Below, in pieces: positions 36,381 through 47,519 of a stretch of 64,000 bases of DNA. The DNA is from Ipomoea triloba (taxonomy: Eukaryota > Streptophyta > Magnoliopsida > Solanales > Convolvulaceae). Position numbers and translations under genes: made by a program. Location of the stretch: positions 26,443,202 through 26,507,201 of the forward strand of contig NC_044916.1 in the NCBI RefSeq assembly GCF_003576645.1, in the 5' to 3' direction. Numbering within the stretch: position 1 is the first letter of the stretch; each line of letters starts with the position of its first letter. Under the pieces are notes generated by a model. It searched no databases, was not told where the DNA came from, and saw only the letters and a list, made by a program, of their open reading frames with translations.

Positions 36381-36620
36381 TGACTAATTTGGGCTGCTAG
36401 ATACACGGGCCTAAAAGGCCCACTAACTTCTATTATAAAATGAACCCAACCTAGGGTTATATCCAACAGAATTGCCTTGAGAGAACCGAGCGATCTTCAG
36501 TTTCTACTGCCATGGCGCTCGAGTTCCGTTGCGGGCATACATCGAAACCCTAAATCCCTTTCTTCTTCTAGCAGTAGGAGCTTTTCTCTCACTTCTCTTG
36601 CTCCGAAGAAAGGTTTTACA
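36381..36620 (+). pseudogene. Orphan promoter and broken first exon (organelle-targeted gene remnant?)
   Basis: The stretch gggcctaaaaggcccac (site II/TCP-type GGCCCA elements) near 36408-36424 and cctagggtt (telo-box like) near 36451 are typical of nuclear genes for mitochondrial or ribosomal proteins. The ATG at 36512 opens only 13 codons. The +1-shifted frame gives a Ser/Arg-rich presequence-like peptide (RSSSVAGIHRNPKSLSSSSS) ending at a GT donor near 36612. No downstream exon was found. It may be a promoter plus first-exon remnant, or the first exon of a gene I could not follow. Confidence 0.35.
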
Positions 36621-37539
36621 CGAAATTATCCCTATTTATATGTATGTATATGCGTGAGAAACAATGGCCGATCCAATGGGCTCTCGCGTAAGATGAGATG
36701 TGCGAGAGCTCAATTTCACCCGGCCTATATCGAGTTTGATTGCTTTTAAAGGGGCATCCTCAAGGCTCAAGGTTTGACACCTGAGCTTTTGTTTTGTTTA
36801 ATTCAGGGGAACTGCCCTACATTTTTGCAATTTCCTTTGGTGTTTACTTTGCTCGATTGTCAAATTGCTTATGTCCAGAAATTGTAAACAATAACATTAT
36901 TTGAATTAATTTGATATTGAAATTACTATAGTTTTAAAATACTTTACTCTTACCACTTTTCAAGAGACGCATTTTTGGTATGATTTTTTGAAGACACTGA
37001 TGATGAATAAGGAAATATTAAAACTACACTTGGTTCTTTTACTTTTTGTTTTGCTTTTAGTTTTCTATTATCAATTTTATCTCTATTTTTCTGTATATGG
37101 ATTTTTTTGAAAGGGAGAAGGATCAAATAGGCCAGAATTGTATGAGATAATCTAATTATGCTCTACTGAACTTAAAAAAAATTACAATTGAGTTCTTCAG
37201 TTAACCTATTTCATGCAATTAGTTCATTAGTTTAATTTGCTAGTTTTCTCCATTTTTAGCAGGTTTTCAAATTGATTTTTTTAAAAAAAAAATAATTTTA
37301 AATAAAACAATTATTTAAAATTAGCCAAATTTAATAGCTTTTGGTATATCAACTTTAACTATAATAATAATAATAATTAAATTTAGTTCAAAATCACTGA
37401 AACTGAAACCTATTATACCCTTCAAGTATTTGATATCCACATTGATTCCGATTCTCATGTGGGAACCAAACACACCCTAGCTTTATTTAATATCCATACC
37501 GATTTTGATTCTTATGTGCGAACCAAACACGCTCTAACT
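36621..37539. other. AT-rich, no gene seen
   Basis: No coding region recognised. A short imperfect direct repeat (gaaccaaacac...ct) occurs near 37466 and 37520. Confidence 0.4.
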
Positions 37540-38830
37540 TTATTGTCCTCAACTATAGTGGTTTTCCTTAATTTTGTCCTAAATGACTTTTGTGACCCAA
37601 TGTAAGTTTAGTCCTCCGTTTGCATTTTCATCCATTTGCTGTTAAATTCAAGGATATTTTTGTAATTACAATAATCTCTCCTTTAAGAGAGAAGGAAAGA
37701 GCTTCAAAATTGACTCTGGCTAATATTTATGAGGATTTGCAGGAAAATTTGTGAGTGAAGATGGTGAGAGTGGATGCAACTGCTGGTTTAGTTCCAAACT
37801 TTTGAATTCCACAGCGGGGATCTCAAAATAGTTCAATTGCAGAAGATTAGAATGATATGTATCCCTGGTCAAGAATGTGCTCATATCCTCATTTTGATTG
37901 CTCTCGTGTATGGCTTGCAAATGGACAACCGGAGGGTAGATCAACAAGCCTGCTCATTGCATTCTCTTGATTCTAGTATTCCAATAGTCTTTAATCTCAT
38001 TATCCGTACGGCCAAACAACTGAAAGAAACGAGATGATGCCAAACAGAGTGAGTGATAGCAAACAAAGCACATGAAAGAAATTATATCTTTTTCTATGGT
38101 GTAACAATTTCGCCTGATCTAATAGCGCGATAACATATTCAAACCAATAAACACATGCAAATAGAGGACAAAGCTTCAACCATTAAAAACTGCACTTTTA
38201 GTTTGAAGAAACATGTATTTTTTCTAAGTAGTTTTATCACATAAATATTGACAAAGCTTCGACCATGGGACACAAATGGATGGAAGTACTATTAGTGATT
38301 TAAACATTATTAAAAAAAAAACCATAAAAAGATAGAGTTATACACACCTCAGCAGCCATTCTCGCCCATTTGTTTCCCATTTTAGCATGGAGCTCAATAT
38401 TCAATACAACTTCATCTAGAGTGAATGGACCTTTCTTTAAATTAAGTTCAAGTGATTTGCCCACCTTAAATGACAGCTTTTATCAAATTGAGTTAGGTTC
38501 CATATGTTTCTGCACAGCATTCTAGTTTCTCTCTCCGTGTATTGTTACATATTCCATTAACTGTGGAGCTCTCACCATCTTCACTCACAATTTTTTTTTT
38601 CTGCAAATCCTCATAAACATTGGCCATGGAGTTTTGAAGCTTTTTCCTTCTCTCTTAAAGGAGGGATTATTGCAATTACAAAAATATCCTTCGATTTAAC
38701 AGCAAATGGATGGAAATATAAACAGAGGACTATATTGAGCAAAAACACACAAGTCTGGGACTACATTAGGTCACAAAAGTCGTTTAGGACGAAATCGAGA
38801 AAAATCACTATAGTCAAGAACCATTTTGAG
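37540..38830. mobile_element. Foldback/Pack-MULE-like element with captured MYB fragment
   Basis: Inverted arms of about 230-270 bp: left about 37540-37775, right about 38560-38830. Shared blocks include aactatagtg, 'ttttgtgacc', 'tttgctgttaaat', 'tctctttaaaggaggg' (as complement) and 'gtgagtgaagatggtgagag'. No transposase is present. The interior holds a decayed MYB gene fragment on the minus strand. The exact ends and target duplication could not be fixed; long inverted arms plus captured gene DNA fit a non-autonomous Mutator-like element. Confidence 0.7.
37720..38515 (-). pseudogene. GAMYB-type R2R3-MYB fragment, decayed
   Basis: On the minus strand an upper exon (about 38515-38348) encodes the end of R2 and start of R3: DKSCHLRWANHL, a 1-nt frameshift, then KKGPFTLDEVVLNIELHA and GNKWARMAAE, ending in a GT donor. 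The intron is 38020-38347. The lower exon (from 38019) resumes in phase with LFGRTDNEIKDYWNTRIKRM, then an in-frame TGA, then YPPVVHLQAIHES. This order and spacing match GAMYB-type MYBs (gibberellin/anther regulators), where R3 is split at the same place. The stop and frameshift, loss of most of R2 and location inside the foldback element show a captured non-functional copy. Confidence 0.8.
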
Positions 38831-39630
38831 TATTAACTCAATAAAATTGAATAGTTGAAGCTCTACCTATTAACAACAAAGTGTAATACTATAGTTAAGA
38901 ATAATTATGAGAAATTGACAAAATGGAAATTTTCTGTTTTCTTAATTGTGAACCATGGTTGATTGTTGGTGCATTCTTCTTCCTCTTGTTTTGACTTTTG
39001 AGAAATTTGCATAACCACCTTTATGTTGTTTTGAATAGGGATGACCACGGGCCGGTTTTAAACCGAACCGGTACTGTAGCCACATATTTGCTAAATCATT
39101 TTTCAAGGTAGCCTCTTTTTTTGCTTCATTAAACTTTTTTTGGTAGAAATTAAACATGTGGACCAAAATTTATGTTTGCTCTATATATCTCTCGAGAAGC
39201 AGATAATTCTTTTTCAAGTTTTGTATTCAAGAGGAAGTAGAAGGCCATATAATGAAAAGACTAATTTACCTCCACACATAACACCTCACTAACTGAACAT
39301 AAGGACCATTGTTGAAATAATTTCAAAAGTTAGGGGACCATTACTGGAATTAATTTATTTTATACCATTCATTTTGAGTATATTGGATGTTTTGTAACCA
39401 TAATCCTTACATTTTCATTATTGGTAGAGTTAATGGTTAGCCTACAATTAGAACCATTAAAATTTCTACCAACCACTTCAATATAACTAAATAGCTTGAT
39501 TGCGTAACTTTCATTTTCAAAGCCCTCCAAATCCAAATGTTTTGACATTACATCTTTGTGTATCCGTGAATGAAGATATAAAACCACAAAGACTTTTTGA
39601 TTGATAGTGTGATAATTACAAAGACATTTT
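38831..39630. other. Intergenic, hAT-like scrap only
   Basis: A short motif gggccggttttaaaccgaac near 39046-39070 resembles sequence near the ends of plant hAT elements. Otherwise AT-rich with no supported gene. Confidence 0.35.
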
Positions 39631-39793
39631 GATTGATAGTGTAAATTTTTTGAATGCAATATTTGTTTATAACTACTTTCTCAACCTATTAAAGCACAAA
39701 GAGTCAATATCACCTACACTTAGGTTTGAACTCACAACCTTGTATATGTAAAGTAGCAACTTGGTGCTAGTTTTTGGTAGATCGATAGTGTAA
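39631..39793 (-). mobile_element. Degenerate SINE with near-perfect TSD
   Basis: Direct repeats gattgatagtgtaa (39631-39644) and gatcgatagtgtaa (39780-39793) flank about 135 bp. The minus strand carries 'ttgtgagttcaaacct' (box B like), then 'ctctttgtgctt' in the 3' half, shared with the SINE at 61886-62015, and an A-rich tail. Confidence 0.65.
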
Positions 39794-40349
39794 TTAAATT
39801 ATCACGTCTACAATAATAGTGTTACTTATCATCCAAATTGCAACACTTATAATACATAATGAAATGCAATACTAAACAATCATAATGTAATACTTTTAAA
39901 TAAAAATATAATACTTTTTATAAAAAAAAAAAAAACATTTTCATCTTGGATTTTTATATATTAGACAATGCAAAGTAGGCTTGTGGTTTTTTCAATTGTA
40001 CATTTTTGGGTTTTGTAGTGATTTATACATTGGTAATACTTTTTGCTCGGTTAGTTATGAATGAATTATGGATTATTTATGTTATAAATGAATGTATAAT
40101 AATGCATATGATTTTTTTAAGATGTAGAACCTTTGTATTGTTTAATAATGTTGAGTGGTTAATAATGTTATTTTTAATATCATTTAAATATATTCGTTGA
40201 CAATGATAAAAAATGATAATGCTAAATTTAATGGAGATGTTTTGAAAAAGTTGAATAATACATAAAAATTTTGAAAAAAAAAATAAATTAATTAATACTT
40301 AGAATTGAATTATTTAATATCATTTAAACGGTTTTTAAACCACCAATAG

Positions 40350-40421
40350 GGTTCTATGGTGTAGTGGTTAGCACTCTGGACTTTGAATCCAGCGACCTGG
40401 GTTCGACTCCCGGTAGGACCT
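40350..40421 (+). tRNA. tRNA-Gln (anticodon UUG)
   Basis: 72 bases. Acceptor stem GGTTCTA/TAGGACC with discriminator T. D arm TGGTGTAGTGGTTAGCA. Anticodon stem CTGGA/TCCAG with loop CTTTGAA, giving TTG. T arm CCTGGGTTCGACTCCCGG. No intron. A run of T about 12 bases after the end is a Pol III terminator. Confidence 0.97.
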
Positions 40422-42229
40422 TTAATTAAACGGTTTTTTTTCAAAAAAACCCTAATAGCAAATTGGGGTCGGGAAGTAGAGAAAAGAGATGAGAAGAGCA
40501 GTGAAATTCATTCAATAATCCAAGCAAATCCTTTCCCCAATGCAATCCAAAATTAAATAAATCTATAACTGAAACTAACTCCCCCCTTTTCCCAACAAAA
40601 ACTAGAAAATTACGGCTTTAACACAATGAAGTGATAAATTGTTTTGCGCTACACAAAAATACATTTACACTTATAAATTTAAATTAAAATAAATAATGAA
40701 ATTAATTCTTTCTTTGTTGAATAATGGAATTAATTCTTTCTTTGAGTTTTAACAAAATGAAATAATTATTATTCAACTACATATAATTATACATTAGATA
40801 GTTTAAATTATTGAATGTTGAATATGATTGATAACGATTTCAATTACTTAATATATTATACGAATATTTTGTTAGAATAAAATATGATTCATAGATATAA
40901 AAATATAAACAAATAAATAATTTAATTACCAGTTAGTAGTTTTTTATTTATTTTCATGGCAAATTATATCATATATTGTGGTCCACCTTGCATCATTAAT
41001 CATGATTTATTATTATAATACTACTATATGTCATTATTAAATATCATTGATATTGATCATAATTCATTAATATGATACTTTTTTTTGGTAAATCCACAAG
41101 GTGTATCGTCGCTTGTGGGAATCGAACCAAGGTTCTTCCGAAATTCTTTAAAATGACATCAATTTGCCTATTATCATTTACACATATTATTTTTTATTTT
41201 ATTTTGTATAAATAAAATCAATATTACAAAATATATTATTAAAAAATATCCTATTGATATCTTTTGAATGATACTCATATTAATATATTACAAAATATCC
41301 TATTGATATTACAAAATATATTATTAAAAAATATCCTATTGATATCTTTTGAATGATACTCATATTAATATAGTTTGAATCTTAATTGTTTATTGATGGA
41401 CTTGCAATATTGATAAAATTGAACCTCTAGCATTCTCTTAATGAATCTATTTTAGGTTCATTTGTATTATATGTTAGTTGCATTATAATTGTAAAAATGA
41501 ACCTACAATATTTTGAAAATAAACTTGTAGTATCGTAAAAATGAACTTACAACATTTTGAAAATAAACATAACATAGTGACTTAATATAATTGTATGTTA
41601 ATTTAAAATATTAAAATAAAAATATTAATATTAGTGTCATTTGAAAGATTTTAATTAGAAATTTTTAATGGTATATTTCTTATATATTAAATTTATTTGT
41701 ACAAAAAAGAAAAAAAAAACTTAATTTAAAAAAAAAAAAAAGAAATAACTTTGTTCACCTTGTCAAATGGACCATTGTATAATGATCCTATTTTCATAAT
41801 GGAAGTATACAATTTCTTTTTAATATTAGACATTTATTTGATTGCGCAACCTACTTTATTTAATTAGTCTGGTACATAAAAGAATATTCATGACCTTATC
41901 CTAGAAAAAATGTCAAGTTAACTTCTACATCTTGGTTTTCAAAAAAAAAAAAAAAAAAAACTTCTACATCTTGTCTTCTTGGTTAATTAGCTATAATTTA
42001 TTTTTTTTTTTTTTTGGCTTTTTTAGGGGGTATATTTGAATGATGTTTATTTTCCTCTTACCAACATTCAGTTTCAATGGGAACAAGGTAAAGCAAGACA
42101 TGAATCACACCACAATGAACACACCCTTTGTTCTTTCTATACTATACTATCCAACTTAGGAAAATGCTGGTAACCCTTGCTTTGAGCTCTAAATATCCCT
42201 CCGGGATGTGCATGACATGAAGGGACGGC
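40422..42229. other. AT-rich intergenic region
   Basis: No gene recognised. It contains the tandem repeat at 41225-41372, a SINE-like scrap with ggaatcgaaccaagg near 41118 (box B on the minus strand), and A/T homopolymers near 41705, 41940 and 42000 where sequence may be unreliable. Confidence 0.5.
41225..41372. repeat. Tandem duplication around aaaatatcctattgatatc
   Basis: The block ttattaaaaaatatcctatt, then 'gatatcttttgaatgatactcatattaatat', occurs twice (near 41239 and 41321), joined by a shortened third unit. Confidence 0.85.
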
Positions 42230-45064
42230 TTATACTTTCGTCTCTTGAAACCCGCAGACCATGTTAGCAGGGACAGCAACATCCATCATCTTTGGATACG
42301 ACAACTTCAAATCTGTCGTTTAACATTAACAACAATTAACAAAGCGTCGGGCGTTTTGTATTTGCACAAAAGGGAACATAGGAATACATAGGATACTCAC
42401 TTTCCATGATTTCTTTGAATGTCTCCTGCAAAACGTGTTTCCAAAGAACATAAGTCACGATAAGGTTATGCAAGTCTCGACAGGAAATAATTGAAAGGCT
42501 ACATTTGTTTGTCATTGCTTTATATGTCAATGTTCGAATTCTTTAGTTCATTAGTACTTTAGCAACACTGATTAACATGTACATGCTTACATGATGCACA
42601 CGCGCACTGCAAAATGTTAAAATTACGGAATATGTTGTTTGGTAGAAAAAGTACCTTGTCTTTTGTCAGGCGCGGGTTATATTGTATTTCCTCTCCTACT
42701 GTACTAACCTGAAGATGAAATGGGAAACATAGGAAGACTATCTTTATCGGTGCATAACATAAAAGAGCAGAGAGGAAAGACGTCCTTACAGTGAATCCCT
42801 TGTAGTCATGAGCAGGATACACCAACGTGTCTTTTGGCAACGAGAATATCTGTGACCAGAAAATAAGGATCAAAACGGGGACAAAAGAAGGATACAGATT
42901 CTTTTACTGGTTCTGCTTGTTGGAGGTAAAGATTGTGTGCTTGCCTGTGAGTGAACAGACTCATACAGCTGATATGAACTTCCACCCTACAATAAGATTA
43001 AAAAAAATATGGTCATACAAAAGTTTCTCTCTTCTCTGTTCTTTTTTGTTTTTTAATCTCTCTTTGGAATGTGTGAGACAGGAAGGAAGTTGAGTTCTGC
43101 CGGAAGCAGGGCAGACTACTTCAAGAGTCGATACCTGGAAGTCTGTCCTTCCACACCCACGTATCAATAGGGCATCACCAGTGAAGGCCATTCGTCGGTA
43201 GGGCTGATTGGATCCATCTCCCGTAACATAGGTTACACAGCCTGATGTATGCCCTGGAGTGGCACGAACCTGTGACAAAGGCCCACTTTCTTTAAACCAT
43301 AGAGCACAAAGGAGGTACAACCTCTCAGCCTCAAAGTAGTAATAAGCCCGCAACTTTGCTATATCTCCAAGTAGTTTGAATGCTAGTTCTTGTCTAAATG
43401 TGTTAACCATTAGTATACAAAATAATTTTTTATAAAAAAATCATCTCCTTGGCTTCTATCAACAAAAAGCAATTTCCATGATGCCTCATCAGCATAGGTT
43501 CAGTGATCATTAAGAAAAATGTCTGGCAAAAATTTCAAGATCTTTGGCAGTTTGCACACAAACAACAATATCATGAATATGGAGTAACATGCTCTCGAGT
43601 TATCCATGAAGATTTTGTCCCAAATATGAAAAAACACATGGATATATTACGCATAAGCAGAAATAAACATTTGTTTACCTCCAAGAAAAGATCACCAAAA
43701 TATATTTTTTCACCAGGTTCAATGAAAACATCAGCACTTGCATTGCTCGCTTTGGAGATGATAGATTTCACACCAGGTACCTTACTCTGCAAAATACAAT
43801 CTTAACTCAATGAAGAATAAAAACACAAGATCCTGAGCAACAGCAAGCTTAGTGGCCAGAAAAATAAATACTAACCTTAATCAAACCAGTGCCAGTTACA
43901 TGGTCAGCATGCACATGTGTGTTTAAAGCATATATGAGCTTCAAGCCCAATTCTTTAACAAGTGAAAGATCCCGATCAACTGTTTTGTCTACTGGATCAA
44001 TCAACTGCAGTTAGATTAGTTTCATTAGTAACATATATAAACTTACAGCCAAAAGAAAGTGATGCAGATGTCAACCTTTTTGCTCCTTCAAACCAAAGAA
44101 AAATCAGGTCAATGGATTTAGAAATAATAATCCAACAGAAATTAACTATTTGCAGTAAACTTATATGGACAAATAGAATCTAGCATATACAGCGTCAATA
44201 CTTGAAATTTTAGTTTCATAATCTTCAACTTTTAGCTATTTACTGGTCAAAATATTTAGAAGTTAGAGTTAATACCAGCCGGAGTCCTCTTAGTTTAGTG
44301 GCACCGTCACATTTCGTCCTAAACTTTCAATTTAAACACCTGTGATCCCTCAACTTTCAAGTTACACCACCCATGTCCTTCAACTTTCAAGTTAACCACT
44401 TTATCCTTAAGCTTTCAAATCTTTAACCAACTTTGATCTTAACTTTGCCCTTAGTTTAAGACCACGGCTAGTTAAATTTGAAAATTGAAGGACCATAAGC
44501 GACTAAATTGAAAGTTAAGGACTAAACATGATTGTTCCACTAGATGACCCTAGCTGGTATTAGCCACTTTTTCCTGGTCCATTCTAAATAACGGACTATA
44601 TAGCTTCCAATATCACTGCCCAAACCGGCATAGTAAGATTACAGAAAACACATTGAAATAATCATTAATTATTAAGCTCAATATTCATCAAGCTTCATGA
44701 TCCTCCACAGAAAAAGATTACAATTTCTCTTTATCTAAAAAAAAAAAAAAAACACTGAACTTCATAACGGCACATAAGGATTTGAAATTGGGGAACAGGA
44801 AAACCGAAAATTTAAAAAAATTGTTGCAGGAAAATTTACCAGTGCAGGTTTTTCAGGGTGGAGAGCATCGGCAAGAAGGTAAGTGAAGGTAGAGGAGTCC
44901 TTCTCGAAGAGCTGACGGAAGAGGAGCTTGGGAGCAGGAGACGACGTCGTATAAGAAGCCATTTGCGAAGGGAACTTAGTGGACGCTGAAATTGAGGAGC
45001 GGAGTGGAAGGCGAAAGGAGAGATGAGAAGGAGAACGTAAGAATGGAAATCGAAGAAGAAGCAT
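42230..45064 (-). CDS. ETHE1: Mitochondrial ETHE1-type persulfide dioxygenase
   Basis: Nine exons on the minus strand (plus coordinates): 44840-45064, 43876-44004, 43679-43786, 43135-43269, 42945-42986, 42790-42849, 42655-42708, 42401-42425, 42230-42312, giving 286 residues. It is a metallo-beta-lactamase-fold enzyme that oxidises glutathione persulfide to sulfite in the mitochondrial matrix during cysteine breakdown. The iron-binding signature THVHADH is at 104-110, further ligands are His161 (TPGHTSG), Asp186 (FTGDALL) and His227 (YPAHDYKG), and RGCGRTDFQ is conserved. The first 45 residues are Arg/Ser/Leu-rich and fit a mitochondrial presequence. Intron 5 (after exon 42945-42986) uses a GC donor (cag|gcaag). 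Intron 1 holds a foldback element. Compare Arabidopsis At1g53580. Confidence 0.95.
44271..44562. mobile_element. Small foldback element in ETHE1 intron 1
   Basis: Inverted arms start aataccagccgg... on the left and end ...tagctggtatt on the right; inner blocks 'cctaaactttcaattta' and, inverted, 'aaattgaaagttaagg' pair. About 292 bp, no coding. Belongs to the class with 'tttagtccttaac' type arms. Confidence 0.75.
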
Positions 45065-45337
45065 TATTTGTAGAGTTACGTTGGAGCGATCGAAGTGATC
45101 CAATCCAATCCAAGGATAAAGAAAGCTTGATGTGCTGTTACAACGAACAAGAATGACAGCGAATGGTGATATGGTGAGAAGCAACGACGATAACAATGAA
45201 AGGAAATTGTGGGTGGGCCCCAGCCCCCATATGCTTGCGTCGCAACAATCGAGATTGATTGATTCCTTCCATCTTTCCCTCCATTTCTATGGGCTTCACC
45301 TAACTTCTGCAATCAAAAACCAGTTTCAACCATTTTG
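45065..45337. promoter_or_regulatory. ETHE1 upstream region
   Basis: Upstream of the minus-strand ETHE1 gene, holding its probable promoter and 5' leader. GC content is higher than in the surroundings, and ggtgggccccagcccc near 45211 includes a GGCCCA-type site II element (seen on either strand) common in mitochondrial protein genes. Confidence 0.4.
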
Positions 45338-45990
45338 AGAAAATATTATTTTTAGTCCCTCGACTATAATACATGTATCAATTTTAGTCCTAAACTATTA
45401 TAATATTTAAATTAGGTACATGGCTCTTCAATTTGTATCACATTTAATCCTGCCGTTAAATTTTTTGATCAAATTTCTGGCCAAGACATTGATGATCTGC
45501 TAATTTATTTAATTTTTATTTTAAAAATTATTTTAATAATTTTTAAATTAAAAAATGTAATTAAAAAAAAAAAAGGCGGCCATCCTCCTCTGTCTCTAGC
45601 AAGGGGGAAAAAGAACGCTGACCACCCCACTCCTCTCTTCCTTCATATCCGTCAGAAACAAAGGAGGAGGGTGGGGTGGCCGACTTCATTTTATTTTATT
45701 TTATTTTTTATTTTAAGGTTTTTAATTTAAAAATTATTTAAAATAAAAATTAAATAAATTAGCCAATTATTGGTGGTTTGGTCATAAATTTGACAGGAAA
45801 ATTTAACGACATGATCAAATGTGATACAAATTGAATAGTCATGTACCTAATTTGAAAATGTTAATAGTCAATGACTAAATATGATACAAATTGAATAGTC
45901 ATGCACCTAATTTAAAATTTTAATAGTTAAGGACTAAAACTGATACATGTATTATACTTGAGAAACTAAAAATGATATTTTCTCAATATT
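45338..45990. mobile_element. Foldback element with arms over 200 bp
   Basis: Left end gagaaaatattatttttagt and right end (inverted) gagaaaatatcatttttagt, followed by 'ataatacatgtatca' on both arms. The arms run about 220-300 bp. A GC-richer central loop (about 45570-45690) has its own short inverted match (ggccatcctcctc / gaggagggtggggtggcc). No coding. Confidence 0.85.
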
Positions 45991-47519
45991 TTTTTAATGT
46001 AGTTTTCAAATATATAAATTTTATAATTGATATAATATACCTCATTTTAGACATCCATATTAGCTAAAAAATTTATTGAGTTTTTGTCCTTTCATGTAGG
46101 AAAGTGAGAGAGGAAGTAAAGGAAAAAATAAAAATAAGAGCGTTGACAATTCAGGAAAAAAAAAATAGGTCATTTTACTCATTTACATGCCTTGCATTGC
46201 ACGCGCCAGCAGCAGGTGCGCGTATGTTATTCTCAGATCAATGCTATCACCAGGGGTCCACAAAAATACATAACTTGCCAGAGTTAAAAATTCCAAAAAA
46301 ATCTCTTTCTCACACTAGTCCAAAAAACATGTTGGTTTTTTCTTCTCAAAATTTGAGCAAAAATCACTGATGTGGTTGCTCTTAATTAAATCATGTTCGG
46401 TAATCGACCACGAGATTCAAGTTAGCTAAATTCAAACAAGATTAACAGGATTCGACCGAGCCTCAACTGGCATTAGATCAGGAAGTCTGCAAGTCCAATC
46501 GAAAAGAGAGAAATGTCTTATAGCCTCACTATGATTATAATCTGATCGGAAAGTGCTATCACATCATAATCACATGGATTGTTGGCCTCCTATGAACACC
46601 TTGCTGTAGTAAAGCCATTGTGAAATCCACTTTTGGTACATGACAAGCATGTCGAGAGCCCGACATGTGTTCCTCATCTCCTCATATATAAGGAGCATTA
46701 AATGCACTTGAAAGGGGACCTTTAGATTTTGGACTTTACTAGTTTATACTAGGAGAACCGTCCGACCACCTAAACCCAAATACTAAATTCAAACACCTCG
46801 ATACAAGCTATTTACTATACAAATATACTAATACACCGTACTAAATTTAATATTACAAAAATTGAATTAAAAATAACTCCAATCAAATCTTGTTAATCAA
46901 ACTAGACACATAAAATGGGACGGAGAAAGTAGAACGCTATTAAAATTTTACTTTGTACGGTATTTTAAAATTTTATTATCTTCATTTTTATGATTTTTTT
47001 TCACTTACAAAATAGAGAATTGACAAATTTTTCTCTAATTCTTTTCTCCTCTTCAATTATGACATCCCTATTTTCCTTACAATAACTTGTTAAATCAAGT
47101 TTTAAAAGAATTACAAATAATATATCGAGACTAAAGATGATTATAGTTAAAGAATAAACATTAAAAAGTACTTTCATATTAAATACACATGTACTAAATA
47201 ATATTTTAATAGAGTTCAATAATTTTTTTTAAAGCTACAACTTTTTTGAAGTGTTAACGGAGTTAAGGACTGAAACAACTACCCAGAAACAATTTTGATT
47301 GAATTGAGGATCTAAAAATGCATTTTTCCCAATGAAATATGTATATTGTATTGCATCAACCTCCAAAGGTGACTATCAGTGGGTTCATTTACAATATAAT
47401 AAATCTTATGAATCATGATCTATAAATCTATCTACAGCTACAACAATTTGACTGCACATAACAGAATATACTTCATCTTTCCCTAACTATACAAGAAAAA
47501 ATATTGCGCTGAGATGAAC
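45991..47519. other. Intergenic, Stowaway-like end, no gene seen
   Basis: AT-rich. Around 46898-46935 the string acataaaatgggacggagaa is the inverted form of a Stowaway MITE end (ctccgtcccattttatgt). A partner end was not found. The region 46380-46750 looks like old retroelement DNA but has no coding. The 3' UTR of the callose synthase gene is probably 47340-47519. Confidence 0.4.

Noticed and set aside
37720..38037. Functional MYB gene
   Set aside because: An in-frame stop, a frameshift, missing R2 and missing C-terminal exons, and position inside a foldback element.
39040..39075. hAT transposon end (gggccggttttaaaccgaac)
   Set aside because: Only a short motif; no second end, target duplication or transposase.
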